This document shows, piece by piece, positions 43,744-54,427 of a stretch of 64,000 bases of DNA; within the stretch, counting starts at the first letter, position 1; every line of letters starts with the position of its first letter. The translations under genes were made by a program, and so were the position numbers. The notes under the pieces are model-generated. The model was given only the letters and a program-made list of their open reading frames with translations, made no database searches and was not told the DNA's origin. Where the stretch lies: NCBI RefSeq assembly GCF_042650565.1, contig NZ_JBHSBH010000003.1:372001-436000 (forward strand). The letters are read 5' to 3'. The stretch comes from Nocardiopsis_B sediminis (lineage in GTDB: Bacteria; Actinomycetota; Actinomycetes; Streptosporangiales; Streptosporangiaceae).

Positions 43744-45045
43744 CTAGAGCCGCCCCTGGGCCTTGAGCGCGATGTAGGCGTCGGCCAGAGCCGGGGCGAT
43801 GTGCTCGGGGTCGGCGTCGACGACCTCGACGCCGTGGCGCCGCAGCTCCGCCGTGATCCGGCGGCGCTCGCCGAGGGTGCGTTCGGCCGCGGCGGCGGCG
43901 TACACGCCGCGGGCGCTGCCCCGCTCGGCCGCCATCTCGGTGACGCGGGGGTCGCCCACGGCCGCCACCATCAGCAGGTGGCGGGCGGTCAGCGCGGGCA
44001 GCAGCGGGAGCAGGCCGGCCTCCATGGCGGTGGCGTTGAGGTCGGTGAACAGCACCACGAGCTGTCGGCTGCGGCTGTGCCCGCCCAGGATGGTCGACAC
44101 CAGCCCCGCCGGATCGGACTCCACCAGCTCCGCCTCCAGCGGCGCCATCGCCTGCACCAGCGCCGGGATGCGGCTGCCCCGCCCGTGCGTGCGCACCTGT
44201 GCGCGCACCCGGCGGTCGTAGGCCAGCAGGTCCACCCGGTCCCCGGCCTTGGCGGCCAGCGCCGCCAGCAGCAGCGCGGCGTCCATGGCGTGGTCGAGCC
44301 GCGGGGTGTCGCCGACCCGCCCCGCCGACGTGCGCCCGGTGTCGAGCACCAGCAGGATGCGGCGGTCGCGCTCGGGTCGCCAGGTGCGCACCACCACGCC
44401 CTCGCGGCGCGCGGTGGCCCGCCAGTCGATCGAGCGGACGTCGTCGCCCGGCACGTACTCGCGCAGCGAGTCGAACTCGCTGCCCTGCCCGCGCACCAGG
44501 GCGCTGTGCTGACCGTCGAGCTCGCGCAGCCGCGAGAGCTTGCCGGGCAGGTGGCGGCGGCTGTGGAACGGCGGCAGCGCCCGGACGCTCCACGGCACCG
44601 TGTGGGTGCACTGGCGCGCGGCCAGCCCCAGCGGGCCCAGGCTGCGCACGGTCACCGCGGCGGCGTGCTGGTCGCCCCGCCGCTGCGGGGTCAGCGCGGT
44701 CTCCAGGCGGCGGCGCTCCCCGGCGGGGACGGCGACGGTGTGGGCGCGCGGCAGGGCGTCGGCGCTGGGGGCCCACGCGTCGCGCACCAGGCCGCGCAGC
44801 GCGCGCCGCCCCGGGTTGCCGACGAACAGCGCCACGCGGGCGGTCTCACCGAGCCGGATCGAGGTGTCGCCCTCGCGCTCCAGGGTGACCCGGCGCGGGC
44901 TGGGCGCGAGTGCGGCGTCGGTCAGGATCGCCGCCGCGAGGACCGCGAGCACGGTCCACGCCACCGCTGTGGCCGCCGACCCGGAGAGCAGCACCACCAG
45001 CATGCCCGCGAACGCCGCGAGTACCGCCCGGCCCGTGATCGCCAT
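43744..45045 (-). CDS. DUF58 domain protein
   Basis: 433 aa. Two N-terminal helices (about 8-42), a beta domain, then DUF58 (about 195-240) with SEFDSLREYVPGDDVRSIDWRATARR, followed by a vWA-like fold (DRRILLVLDTGRTSAG... and LVVLFTDLNATAME). DUF58 proteins work with MoxR ATPases as chaperone/assembly modules. ATG 45045; 79 bases downstream of moxR. Last gene of a five-gene operon. Confidence 0.93.
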   Translation of the reverse strand: MAITGRAVLAAFAGMLVVLLSGSAATAVAWTVLAVLAAAILTDAALAPSPRRVTLEREGDTSIRLGETARVALFVGNPGRRALRGLVRDAWAPSADALPRAHTVAVPAGERRRLETALTPQRRGDQHAAAVTVRSLGPLGLAARQCTHTVPWSVRALPPFHSRRHLPGKLSRLRELDGQHSALVRGQGSEFDSLREYVPGDDVRSIDWRATARREGVVVRTWRPERDRRILLVLDTGRTSAGRVGDTPRLDHAMDAALLLAALAAKAGDRVDLLAYDRRVRAQVRTHGRGSRIPALVQAMAPLEAELVESDPAGLVSTILGGHSRSRQLVVLFTDLNATAMEAGLLPLLPALTARHLLMVAAVGDPRVTEMAAERGSARGVYAAAAAERTLGERRRITAELRRHGVEVVDADPEHIAPALADAYIALKAQGRL

Positions 45046-45124
45046 GCCCTGCCGTCCGTCCTGGTCTTCCTGGTCCTGTCGAGTGTGCGGATCGGGCCCG
45101 CGGCCCGCCCTGTCCCGGATGGGG

Positions 45125-46105
<981 letters not shown>

Positions 46106-46208
46106 GTCGGCACTACCTCTTTCGCGTTCTCCGTTGTGCTGGTTCGTGGTGGGGGCTGCGGGGATGCGGGGACCCGTTGGCGGCCGGGGCGGCCCGGCGC
46201 CCGTGCCC

Positions 46209-47432
46209 TCACCGCAGGCGGCCCTCAAGGCGGTCGAGGTCGTCGGCGAGCCGCACCAGCCCGTCGTCGTCCGCAGTGTAGGCATCGGCACCGGTGCCCT
46301 CGCGCGGACCGTACAGCAGGGCGCGCAGCGCCGCGGGGTCGCCGCCCGTGCGCCGGGCCACCGCGTCGACGACCGTGTCGGGCGCGGCGTCGGGGCCCAG
46401 GCCCAGCGCCGGCCGCACCCGGCCGATCAGGCCGTCGCGCAGGGCGGCGCCGGCCCGGTCGCGGGCGCGGTGGGCGGCGTAGAGCCCGGCCCGCCCTTCC
46501 GTGGTCTCCGAGGCGCGGACCACGACCGGCAGCCGCTCGGTGACCAGCGGGCCCAGCCGCCGGCCCTGCCAGAGGGCGAGCAGCAGCAGGGCGGCGCCCA
46601 GCGGCAGCACCGCGTAGCGCAGCGACAGCGGCAGCAGCTCAACCAGGGTCGCCTGCCCCTCGGGGACGGCGACATCGGGGAGCAGCCAGACGACGTCGCG
46701 GCCGTCGACGAGGTTCAGGGCGAGGGCCGCGTTGCCCTCGTCGGCGAGGTACTGGTTGGTCAGCGGGTTCGGGGTGCCGATCACCGTCGTCGTGGCGCCG
46801 GAGTCGTTGGTGACCCGGACCAGCGCGTCGCCGCCCCTGCCGTCCCCGCCGCCGAGGTCGCCGTCGTCGGTGCCCGGGTAGCAGCCGGTGCCGCCGGGCG
46901 CCGTGTACAGCTCGCCGCCGAGGTCGGCGGGGCCGGCGGCGCGCGCGGCGGGCAGGTCGCAGCGGGGGGCGAACGCGTCGGCGTCGGCGCGGGCGGCCAC
47001 CTCGACACCGGGGGCCAGCGCGTCCAGGGCCGGGCCGGTGGGCTGGACGAGCAGCCGGTCGCCGGGGGCCTGGGCGAGGTCGTCGAGCTGGCCGGCGCTG
47101 AGCCGGTGGGAGAGCGCCACGACGAGGACGGAGTCGTCGGTGAGGGCGCCGGCGGCGGTCGCGGCGTCGCGGGCGACGGTGACCTCGGCGCCCTCGCCCT
47201 CCAGCACCTGGACCAGGGCGCGCGCGCCCTCGGGGTTGGGGCCTTCGGGTTCGAGGACCCCCTCGGGCGGGCGCTGGGCGCCGATCGAGACCACTACGGC
47301 AACGGCCGCCAGGCCCAGGAAGGCGGCAACGGGCCCGCGGGCGCGCCGCCACAGGTCGGCAGGGCGCGGCGAGGCGGGGGCGGTACCGCCCGGGGGCGCG
47401 GGCGCCGGGACAGCGGGGGCGGAGGCGGCCAT
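46209..47432 (-). CDS. DUF4350 membrane protein
   Basis: 407 aa: one helix near the N-terminus (about 33-52), an extracytoplasmic GATase-like DUF4350 domain (about 60-260) with VLVVALSHRLSAGQLDDL and DRLLVQPTG, a second helix (about 278-300), and a helical cytoplasmic end with LYAAHRARDRAGAALRDGL. ATG 47432 overlaps the DUF4129 stop. A standard member of the actinobacterial DUF4129-DUF4350-MoxR-DUF58 group. Confidence 0.88.
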   Translation of the reverse strand: MAASAPAVPAPAPPGGTAPASPRPADLWRRARGPVAAFLGLAAVAVVVSIGAQRPPEGVLEPEGPNPEGARALVQVLEGEGAEVTVARDAATAAGALTDDSVLVVALSHRLSAGQLDDLAQAPGDRLLVQPTGPALDALAPGVEVAARADADAFAPRCDLPAARAAGPADLGGELYTAPGGTGCYPGTDDGDLGGGDGRGGDALVRVTNDSGATTTVIGTPNPLTNQYLADEGNAALALNLVDGRDVVWLLPDVAVPEGQATLVELLPLSLRYAVLPLGAALLLLALWQGRRLGPLVTERLPVVVRASETTEGRAGLYAAHRARDRAGAALRDGLIGRVRPALGLGPDAAPDTVVDAVARRTGGDPAALRALLYGPREGTGADAYTADDDGLVRLADDLDRLEGRLR

Positions 47433-48043
47433 CAGGGGCCCACCGCCGTGTGCACGGGGCTGCTGTCGCGCAGCAGCCGGTCGAGGTCGCGCAGGAGCCG
47501 GTCGTCGTCGGCGGTGGCGGGGCGCTGGCCGTAGGCGATGTCGTTGAACGCGCGGGCGGCGGCCGCCAGCCCCTCGCGCCCGGCGGGCAGCGCCGCCGAC
47601 GCCTCGGCGGCCAGTTCGGTCGCGGTCCGCCCGGGACGCGGGGCGACGATGGTGCGGTCCTCCAGGTCGCGGGTGATGGCGCGCAGGCGCTCGCGCACCG
47701 CGGGCCCGTACTCGCCCGCTGCGGCGTGCCGGTCGGCGGCCGCGCGGTGGTCGTCGGCGGTGCGGGCGGCCCCGGCGTCGATGACGGCGCCGGTGAACCG
47801 CGTGCGCCGGGCGGGCCGCATATAGACGACCAGGGCGATCAGCAGTAGCGCGAGCAGGACGAGGATGGGGCCGAGGACCCACCAGCCGCCGGGGACGGAC
47901 TGGTCGGCGAGGCGGATGAGGTCCTGGAGCCGCTCCATGGCCCAGGCGTAGAGCCGGTCGAGCAGGCCGGGCTCGGACTCGCCGTAGATGGGGTCGCGCA
48001 GCTCCTCGCGGGCCAGGCGGGCCCCTTCGTCGCGGCCCGTCAC
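47432..48043 (-). CDS. DUF4129 membrane protein
   Basis: 203 aa. REELRDPIYGESEPGLLDRLYAW at the N-terminus, one helix (about 52-75), then a cytoplasmic DUF4129 domain with HRAAADRHAAAGEYGPAVRERLRAITRDLE and RTATELAAEA. DUF4129 occurs at the C-terminus of transglutaminase-like proteins in other genomes. GTG 48043 overlaps the stop of the gene before it (GTGA), and its own stop overlaps DUF4350 (ATGA). Confidence 0.9.
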   Translation of the reverse strand: MTGRDEGARLAREELRDPIYGESEPGLLDRLYAWAMERLQDLIRLADQSVPGGWWVLGPILVLLALLLIALVVYMRPARRTRFTGAVIDAGAARTADDHRAAADRHAAAGEYGPAVRERLRAITRDLEDRTIVAPRPGRTATELAAEASAALPAGREGLAAAARAFNDIAYGQRPATADDDRLLRDLDRLLRDSSPVHTAVGP

Positions 48044-49548
48044 ACCGGCGCCCCGGGGACGGCGCCGGCGGGCCCGGGCGGCTGCGGGTATCCGGCCTGC
48101 TGGGGATACCCGGGCCCGGGCGGCGGCCCGGCGGGCGCCGGCGGCTCGGGAAGGTAGATCTCGGGCCCGGCGTCGGCGCCGGACTGCGCCGCGGCCTGGA
48201 GCCGGAGGTCCAGCCCCTCGCGGCGCATGCGCAGGTCGACGTAGAGCAGCGTGGTCACGCCGGTGACGAAGGGGTTGGTGATCGTCCCGGCGACCATGGA
48301 CCCCAGGAAGATCGCCGCCGCATAGATGGTGTCGGCGACGAAGCGGTTCTCGACGACGCCGGCCACCGCGGCGATGACCGAGAACGGGCCGGAGAGCACG
48401 CTCGCCACCATGTTGCCGAGGAACGAGGACAGCAGCAGGATCCCGAACACGCGCCACCAGCCGCGCCGGGTGAGCCGCCAGGACCGGGCCAGCGAGCCTC
48501 CGGGGCCGACGCGTTCGAGGACCGTGACGGGCATGGCGAGGCTGGTCCGGACGTAGATCCAGACGTTGACGGCGGCCCAGGCGAGGACGCCGAGGAGGCC
48601 CGCGACGATGCAGATCCAGATGTCCACCCCGGCCACGCCCAGGCCGACCGCGCCGGCGACCACGCCGAAGAGGAGGGCGAACGAGGCCACACCGAGCAGG
48701 AGCAGCAGGAGGGCGACGCCGAGGACCGCGCCCAGCCGGGGCCGCACGGCGGCCCACGCCTCGCCGGCGGAGAGCCTGCGGCCGAGCACGGCGAGGCCGA
48801 CCACGGCGGCGAGGAGGCCGGTGAGGACCGCGGTCCCCACGAAGCTGAGGATGGCCCCGCCGAACTGCGCGACCAGGGTGAAGGGCGACATGGGGAAGTC
48901 GACTTCGTCGAGGGGGGACTCCTCCAGCCACACCGTGTAGTCGCTGATGAAGGACCCCGCGCCGATGGCGGGCAGCAGGCTGGCCAGGGCCACGATGATC
49001 GCGGTCATCCCCAGGGTGACCTTGGGGTTGTTGCGGATGTAGCCGAAGGCGCCGTTGAAGATGTCGCCGAGGGCGAGCGGGCGCAGGGCGACGATCCCCG
49101 GGCGCGGGGCCGCCGGGGGCCCATAGCCCGGCGGGGCGCCGTAGGGGGGCTGGCCGTACTGCCCGTAGCCGGGGTGGGGGCCGTGGCCGGGGGGCGCGTA
49201 GCCCGCAGGCCCGCCCGCTCCGGGAGGCGCGTAGCCCGGGGGCGGAAGGGGCGGCGCGAACGCCGGACCCGTGCCTTGGGCCGGTGCCTGTCCCTCCGCC
49301 GGCGGGTATCCCTGCTGTCCGAAATCCGGGCCCGGCCCGTACCCCTGGCCCTGGTCGTGGCCAGGGCCGCCGGCCGCTCCACCGGGCGCGACCCACCCCG
49401 GGGATGACGCCGGGGGCTCCGGCGCCCCGCCGCCGGGGGCCGCCCACGACGACGGCGCTGGGCCGGGGGCGGGGTCGCCGCCCGCGCCCGGCTCCGGCTC
49501 CGGCGACCGGTCCGGGTCGCGCCGTGCCTGGCCGTCGTCCTGCGTCAT
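48040..49548 (-). CDS. Membrane protein with Pro/Gly-rich N-terminal tail (GDPD membrane-domain-like)
   Basis: 502 aa. Residues 1-150 are Pro/Gly/Tyr-rich (GYAPPG, GYGPP repeats) and probably disordered. Then PLALGDIFNGAFGYIRNNPKVTLGMTAIIVALASLLP begins a six- to seven-helix domain (about 155-440) that resembles the membrane part of glycerophosphodiester phosphodiesterase-like proteins; no phosphodiesterase catalytic residues are present. A Pro-rich tail ends it. ATG 49548 follows GGAGGAG. First gene of the five-gene operon down to DUF58. Confidence 0.85.
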   Translation of the reverse strand: MTQDDGQARRDPDRSPEPEPGAGGDPAPGPAPSSWAAPGGGAPEPPASSPGWVAPGGAAGGPGHDQGQGYGPGPDFGQQGYPPAEGQAPAQGTGPAFAPPLPPPGYAPPGAGGPAGYAPPGHGPHPGYGQYGQPPYGAPPGYGPPAAPRPGIVALRPLALGDIFNGAFGYIRNNPKVTLGMTAIIVALASLLPAIGAGSFISDYTVWLEESPLDEVDFPMSPFTLVAQFGGAILSFVGTAVLTGLLAAVVGLAVLGRRLSAGEAWAAVRPRLGAVLGVALLLLLLGVASFALLFGVVAGAVGLGVAGVDIWICIVAGLLGVLAWAAVNVWIYVRTSLAMPVTVLERVGPGGSLARSWRLTRRGWWRVFGILLLSSFLGNMVASVLSGPFSVIAAVAGVVENRFVADTIYAAAIFLGSMVAGTITNPFVTGVTTLLYVDLRMRREGLDLRLQAAAQSGADAGPEIYLPEPPAPAGPPPGPGYPQQAGYPQPPGPAGAVPGAPV

Positions 49549-50007
49549 CGCTCCTCCGTGGTGCGTCTGCTCGGGCCCGTTCGGATCCCACGCTATTCGA
49601 GATCAACCTACTGGCGGGCGTTGCGGTCCTGCGCCCGCATTTGGTCCCGTATCAGGCCACCGATTGCGTACGTTCCTTTTGTATGCTTTCGGATATCGAC
49701 CGACCGCGTCGCGTGCACAGAGTGATCAATCTGCTCTGGACGGGCGACGACCCAGGCGGCAGTCTGTCCCAGGGGACCTGGCCAGGGAGGACGGCTCCGC
49801 CGCCGCGGCGGTCCGGTGGCTCACACGGGGGGCGGCCGAACGAACGATGAACTCCCCACGGCAAATGATGGCAAGGTTGGGCCGGGAGGACGGTTCCCTG
49901 GCGGGACCCCGGAGAACAGATCGAAGTTTTCGCCGCTTGAGTGTCCGGAAAGGAGCAGGCGCGCAGCAGCCACCCGTCACGGGGGCGGACCCGCGCCGGA
50001 TACATCG
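49549..50007. other. Divergent region before mtrA
   Basis: 459 bases with no convincing gene. An AT-richer patch near 49655-49700 (TTTTGTATGCTTTCGGATATC) probably holds promoters. Two similar 14-base stretches (GGGAGGACGGCTCC near 49795 and GGGAGGACGGTTCC near 49883) are direct repeats of unknown meaning. The mtrA leader has no strong Shine-Dalgarno directly before ATG 50008. Confidence 0.45.
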
Positions 50008-50685
50008 ATGAAGGGACGCGTACTGGTCGTCGACGACGACCTCGCTCTCGCCGAAATGTTGGGCATCGTCCTCAGAGGCGAAGGCTTCGAGCCCTCATTC
50101 GTGCACGACGGCGACAAAGCGCTCGAAGCATTCCGCGAGACCAAGCCCGACCTCGTGCTGCTCGACCTCATGCTGCCCGGGGCCGACGGCATCGACGTCT
50201 GTCGCCAGATCCGCGCCGAGTCCGGCGTGCCGATCGTGATGCTCACCGCCAAGAGCGACACCGTCGACGTCGTCCTGGGCCTTGAGTCCGGCGCCGACGA
50301 CTACATCGTCAAGCCGTTCAAGCCCAAGGAGCTCGTGGCCCGGGTCCGCGTGCGGCTGCGCCGCACCGAGGAGCCCGCGCCCGAGGTGCTCCAGATCGGC
50401 GACATCACCATCGACGTCGCCGGGCACTCGGTGCGCCGCGAAGGCGAGCCGATCAGCCTCACCCCGCTGGAGTTCGACCTCCTGGTGGCGCTGGCCCGCA
50501 AGCCGCGGCAGGTCTTCACCCGCGAGGTCCTGCTGGAGCAGGTCTGGGGCTACCGGCACGCCGCCGACACCCGCCTGGTCAACGTGCACGTGCAGCGGCT
50601 ACGGGCCAAGATCGAGAAGGACCCCGAGCACCCTGAGGTCGTCGTGACCGTGCGGGGGGTCGGCTACAAGGCCGGTACCGCCTGA
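50008..50685 (+). CDS. mtrA: Response regulator MtrA
   Basis: OmpR-family response regulator of the MtrAB system controlling cell-wall remodelling, division and, in streptomycetes, development. 225 aa: receiver with phospho-acceptor D53 (LLDLMLPG), acidic pocket VDDD at 8-11, T80 in MLTAK and K102 in VKPF; winged-helix DNA-binding domain (about 130-222) with LTPLEFDLLVALARKPRQVFTREVLLEQVWGY and VQRLRAKIEKDP. ATG 50008 gives the conserved MKGRVLVVDDD start. Followed by mtrB. Confidence 0.97.
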   Translation: MKGRVLVVDDDLALAEMLGIVLRGEGFEPSFVHDGDKALEAFRETKPDLVLLDLMLPGADGIDVCRQIRAESGVPIVMLTAKSDTVDVVLGLESGADDYIVKPFKPKELVARVRVRLRRTEEPAPEVLQIGDITIDVAGHSVRREGEPISLTPLEFDLLVALARKPRQVFTREVLLEQVWGYRHAADTRLVNVHVQRLRAKIEKDPEHPEVVVTVRGVGYKAGTA

Positions 50686-50834
50686 TCGGTACCGGCACGG
50701 CGGCAGCGCCCGACGGCGGCGCGAGCGCGGCGAACCCTGGCGATGGCGAGGGCGCCGCCGCATCGCGCTGGCAGAACGCGCTCGGCCAGCTGCTGCGCGG
50801 CTACCTCGCGGCCCAGCGCGCCGCCCGCGGACTC

Positions 50835-52430
50835 GTGCGCGGCGTGCACTCCCGCTGGCGGCGCTCGCTCCAGCTGCGGGTGGTCACCACCACGCTGCTC
50901 ATCTCCGCGCTGGTCACCGCCGTCCTGGGGTTCTTCCTCGTCCAGCAGGTGCTCACCGGGCTGCTCGAAGCCAAGCGCACCGCCGCGCTCAACGACCACA
51001 AGGCCGGCCTCACCGCGGCGGTCAACGCCCTCCAGGACGGCGACCAGGCGTCCGACCCCGACGGCCGGCTCGCCCAGATCACCGAGGAGCTGAGCAACAG
51101 CAGCGGGACCACCGGCCTGTACGAGGTGGTCATCCTGCCCGATGTCGGCGGCCTCAGCGGCTACGCCACCGTCGACGAGGCCAGCGTGCCCCGGCGGCTG
51201 CGCGACGACGTCGGCGCGAGCCTCGAACTCGAGCAGCAGTACGTCACCTACACCGAGATCATCCGCGGCGACACCCGCGAGCCCGGCCTCGCCGTGGGCG
51301 CGCGCATGTCGCACGCCTACGAGCTGTACTACCTGTTCCCGCTCGACCACGAGCAGCAGATGCTCGACCTGGTGCAGAACACCGTCGTGTTCGTGGGATC
51401 GGCGCTGGTGATCCTGCTCGTCGTCGTCGCCTACATCGTCACCCGCCAGGTGGTCATCCCCGTGCGGCTGGCCGCGGGGTCGGCCGAGCGGCTGGCATCG
51501 GGTGACCTCGCCGAGCGCATGAAGGTCCGCGGCGAGGACGACCTCGCCCGCCTCGCCATGTCGTTCAACGACATGGCCGGCAACCTCCAGGAGAAGATCC
51601 ACGAGCTGGAGGAGCTGTCCAAGGTGCAGCGCCAGTTCGTCTCCGACGTCTCCCACGAGCTGCGCACCCCGCTGACCACCATCCGCATGGCCGGCGACCT
51701 GCTCTACGAGGACCGCGACGACCTCGAACCAACCATGGGCCGCTCTGTGGAGCTGCTCCAGAGCCAGCTGGAGCGGTTCGAGGAGCTCCTCGCCGACCTG
51801 CTGGAGATCAGCCGGCACGACGCGGGCGCGGCCACCCTCGCACTGGAGTCCGGCGACATCCGCGACGCCGTCATGAAGGCGGTCGGCGACGCCGAGCAGA
51901 TCGCCGAGAAGCGCGGGATCAAGGTCGTGCTGCGGCTGCCCGCCGACCCCTGCGTGGCCGAGTACGACTCCCGCCGGATCAGCCGCATCCTGCGCAACCT
52001 GGTCGTCAACGCGATCGAGCACAGCGAGGGCAAAGACGTCATCGTGACCGCAGCGGGCGACCGCGACGCCGTCGCGGTGGCCGTGCGCGACTTCGGCGTC
52101 GGCCTCAAGGAGGGCGAGGAGCACCTGTGCTTCGACCGGTTCTGGCGCGCCGACCCCGCGCGCGCCCGCACCACCGGCGGCACGGGGCTGGGGCTGTCGA
52201 TCGCCAAGGAGGACGCGCTGCTGCACGGCGGGTGGCTCCAGGCGTGGGGCATGCCCGGCAAGGGCTCGCAGTTCCGGCTGTCGCTGCCGCGCAAGGCGGG
52301 CAAGGAGCTGCGCGGGTCGCCGCTGCCGCTCGCCCCGCCCGAGATGGCCATCGGCCGTTCGCGGCCGGGGTTCTCCGCCGTCATCGGCGGCCCCGACATC
52401 GCACGGCCGCAGGCCGGGGAGGCTTTGTGA
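50835..52430 (+). CDS. mtrB: Sensor histidine kinase MtrB
   Basis: Membrane sensor kinase for MtrA. From GTG 50835 it has 531 aa: helix 1 (about 18-40), an extracytoplasmic sensor (about 41-180), helix 2 (about 183-205), HAMP (about 206-260), H box with phospho-acceptor H274 (FVSDVSHELRTPLTT), N box LRNLVVNAIEHS, and G boxes GVGLKEGEE and GGTGLGLSIAKED. The same frame is open and protein-like upstream to the mtrA stop, with no ATG, GTG or TTG before 50835; a CTG at 50682 overlapping the mtrA TGA could be the real start, adding 51 residues. The stop overlaps lpqB (GTGA). Confidence 0.92.
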   Translation: MRGVHSRWRRSLQLRVVTTTLLISALVTAVLGFFLVQQVLTGLLEAKRTAALNDHKAGLTAAVNALQDGDQASDPDGRLAQITEELSNSSGTTGLYEVVILPDVGGLSGYATVDEASVPRRLRDDVGASLELEQQYVTYTEIIRGDTREPGLAVGARMSHAYELYYLFPLDHEQQMLDLVQNTVVFVGSALVILLVVVAYIVTRQVVIPVRLAAGSAERLASGDLAERMKVRGEDDLARLAMSFNDMAGNLQEKIHELEELSKVQRQFVSDVSHELRTPLTTIRMAGDLLYEDRDDLEPTMGRSVELLQSQLERFEELLADLLEISRHDAGAATLALESGDIRDAVMKAVGDAEQIAEKRGIKVVLRLPADPCVAEYDSRRISRILRNLVVNAIEHSEGKDVIVTAAGDRDAVAVAVRDFGVGLKEGEEHLCFDRFWRADPARARTTGGTGLGLSIAKEDALLHGGWLQAWGMPGKGSQFRLSLPRKAGKELRGSPLPLAPPEMAIGRSRPGFSAVIGGPDIARPQAGEAL

Positions 52431-54307
52431 GCATGTCCAGAGCGGTCGCGCCCTCCGCGGCGCTGCTCGCCCTCACGCTGTCCGCCTGCGCCACGGTGCC
52501 CAGCGGCGGCGCCGTCACCCAGGGCTCGGGCAGCGGCGACACCACCGACCCCTACGGCAGCTACGTGCGCATGCTGCCCGCCGGCCCCCAGCCCGGTGTA
52601 GGCGAAGAGGGCCTGGTCCGCGGGTTCCTCAAGGGCATGGGCAGCTTCACCGACAATCACGGGACCGCCCGCGAGTACCTCAGCCCCGGACGCCAGGCCG
52701 ACTGGGCGCCCGATGGCGACGTGCTCGTCTACGAAGACATGGACGCCGTCGCGGTCGACGCCGAGACCGCCGCCGACGGCGAGTCCGCCACCGTCCGGCT
52801 GCGCAGCAGCCGGGTGGCCGCCATCGACGGCAGCGGGCAGTACGTGCCCGCCGGTGCCGGGCAGATGATCGAAGCCACCTACCGGCTCGCCCGCAACGGC
52901 GACGGCGAGTGGCGGATCATCGACCTGCCCGACACGCTGATCCTCAGCCGCCGCGACGTCGAACTCGCCTACCGGCCGCTGAACCTCTACTACTTCAACG
53001 CCGACCGCTCCAGCCTGGTGCCCGACCCCGTCTTCCTGCCGGTCGGCAGCGACAACCTCGCCACCCGGCTGGTGAAGATGCTGGTCGGCGGGCCGACCAA
53101 TTGGCTGGACCCGGCCGTGGACTCCGCCTTCGGCGACCACACCAGCGCCGACGTCGCCTACGACTCCGGCCGCGTCACGGTCGAACTCTCCGCCGCGCCC
53201 GGCGGCACGGAGAACCGGTTCGGCATGGGCGCCCAGCTCGTGTGGACGCTCAAGCAGCTCCCAGAGGTCGAGGAGCTGTCCGTGCGCATCGACGGCGAGG
53301 AGGTCGAGCTGCCCGGCACCGATGGCGACGACCTGATCACCGGCGGCGAGTGGGACACCGTCGACCCCGCGGGCGTCGGCAACGACCTCGACGCCTACTT
53401 CGTCCGCGACTCCCAGCTGTGGGCGCTGACCCCCGGGCAGCAGGACTCCCAGCCGCAGGAGCGGCGGGTCGAGGGCGCCCCCGGTGTCGGCGACACCCCG
53501 CTGGAGCAGCACGCGGTCGCCCTGGACGAGCGGCATGTGGCCGGCATCCGGGCCGGGCGCGAGGAGGTGGTCGTGGGCCGGACCGAGGAGGGCGGCGAGT
53601 ACGTGCCGGTGCTCTCCGGCGGCGAGTACACGTCCGTGTCCTGGGACGCCTACGGCGACCTGTGGGTGGCCGAGGACGTCTCCGAGGACGCCGCCGCGGC
53701 GCGCGAGGACGACGCCGAGGCCGTCGAGGAGGACACCGAGCGCGCCGGCGACGACCCCGGCCCCGCCCCGAGCCCGTCCGCCCCGGCCGAACCGCGCCTG
53801 GGCACCCGGCTGTGGCTGCTGCACGGCGGCACCGACCCGGTGGAGGTCGAGGTACCCGAGCTGAGCGGCACGCTGGTCAGCCAGGTGCGGGTATCGCGCG
53901 ACGGCACCCGGCTGGCGATCGTGGGCCGCGACTCCGCCGACGACGGCGGGCGGCTGATGGTCGGGCGCATCGTGCACCGCGACGACGGCACAGCGGCGGC
54001 GGGCGGCTTCCTGCCGCTGGCCCGTGAGCTGCGCGACGTCTCCGACGTCGCCTGGCGCGGCGGCGACCAGCTCGTCGCCCTCGGGCGCAAGGACCGCGAC
54101 GCCGACCAGGGGTTCCTGGTATCGCTCGACGGCAGCACCGAGACCACCAGCGCGGGCGCCCCCTCGGGCGCCGACATGGCCGCGATCTCGGCCGCCCCGG
54201 GCCGTCCTCTGCTCTCCAGCTCCGAGGACGACCAGATCTGGATGACCAACGACCGCATCAGCTGGCAGCGCGCCGCCGACGGCACCAACCCGGTCTACCC
54301 GGGCTGA
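52427..54307 (+). CDS. lpqB: Lipoprotein LpqB
   Basis: Membrane-anchored lipoprotein that binds the MtrB sensor region and modulates MtrAB signalling. 626 aa. The signal peptide ends in lipobox LSAC with C21 as the lipidated residue. A GerMN-type domain (about 190-300) includes FFNADRSSLVPDPVFLPVG and LVKMLVGGPTNWLDPAV, followed by a beta-propeller-like C-terminal part (about 330-620) with an acidic Glu/Asp/Ala stretch in the middle (about 420-450). GTG 52427 overlaps the mtrB stop; ATG 52433 is an alternative. Confidence 0.95.
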   Translation: MSMSRAVAPSAALLALTLSACATVPSGGAVTQGSGSGDTTDPYGSYVRMLPAGPQPGVGEEGLVRGFLKGMGSFTDNHGTAREYLSPGRQADWAPDGDVLVYEDMDAVAVDAETAADGESATVRLRSSRVAAIDGSGQYVPAGAGQMIEATYRLARNGDGEWRIIDLPDTLILSRRDVELAYRPLNLYYFNADRSSLVPDPVFLPVGSDNLATRLVKMLVGGPTNWLDPAVDSAFGDHTSADVAYDSGRVTVELSAAPGGTENRFGMGAQLVWTLKQLPEVEELSVRIDGEEVELPGTDGDDLITGGEWDTVDPAGVGNDLDAYFVRDSQLWALTPGQQDSQPQERRVEGAPGVGDTPLEQHAVALDERHVAGIRAGREEVVVGRTEEGGEYVPVLSGGEYTSVSWDAYGDLWVAEDVSEDAAAAREDDAEAVEEDTERAGDDPGPAPSPSAPAEPRLGTRLWLLHGGTDPVEVEVPELSGTLVSQVRVSRDGTRLAIVGRDSADDGGRLMVGRIVHRDDGTAAAGGFLPLARELRDVSDVAWRGGDQLVALGRKDRDADQGFLVSLDGSTETTSAGAPSGADMAAISAAPGRPLLSSSEDDQIWMTNDRISWQRAADGTNPVYPG

Positions 54308-54427
54308 CCTGGGGGGCGCCTCGACGCGCCCGGTGCCCGGAACACCACGTGGCGGGTGCCGGTCCGGGTTGTCCACAGCCTGGGAATCGGGATGGCGGGG
54401 GGTGGCGCGGACGGTCACGCTGGGTTC

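Noticed and set aside
49795..49900. Direct repeats GGGAGGACGGNTCC upstream of mtrA as MtrA sites
   Set aside because: They do not resemble MtrA sites I know and are GC-rich enough to occur by chance; noted in the region entry only.
54369..54377. TTGTCCACA resembles a DnaA box
   Set aside because: A single imperfect box next to comF; no cluster of boxes and no dnaA, dnaN or gyrase genes nearby, so not an origin.
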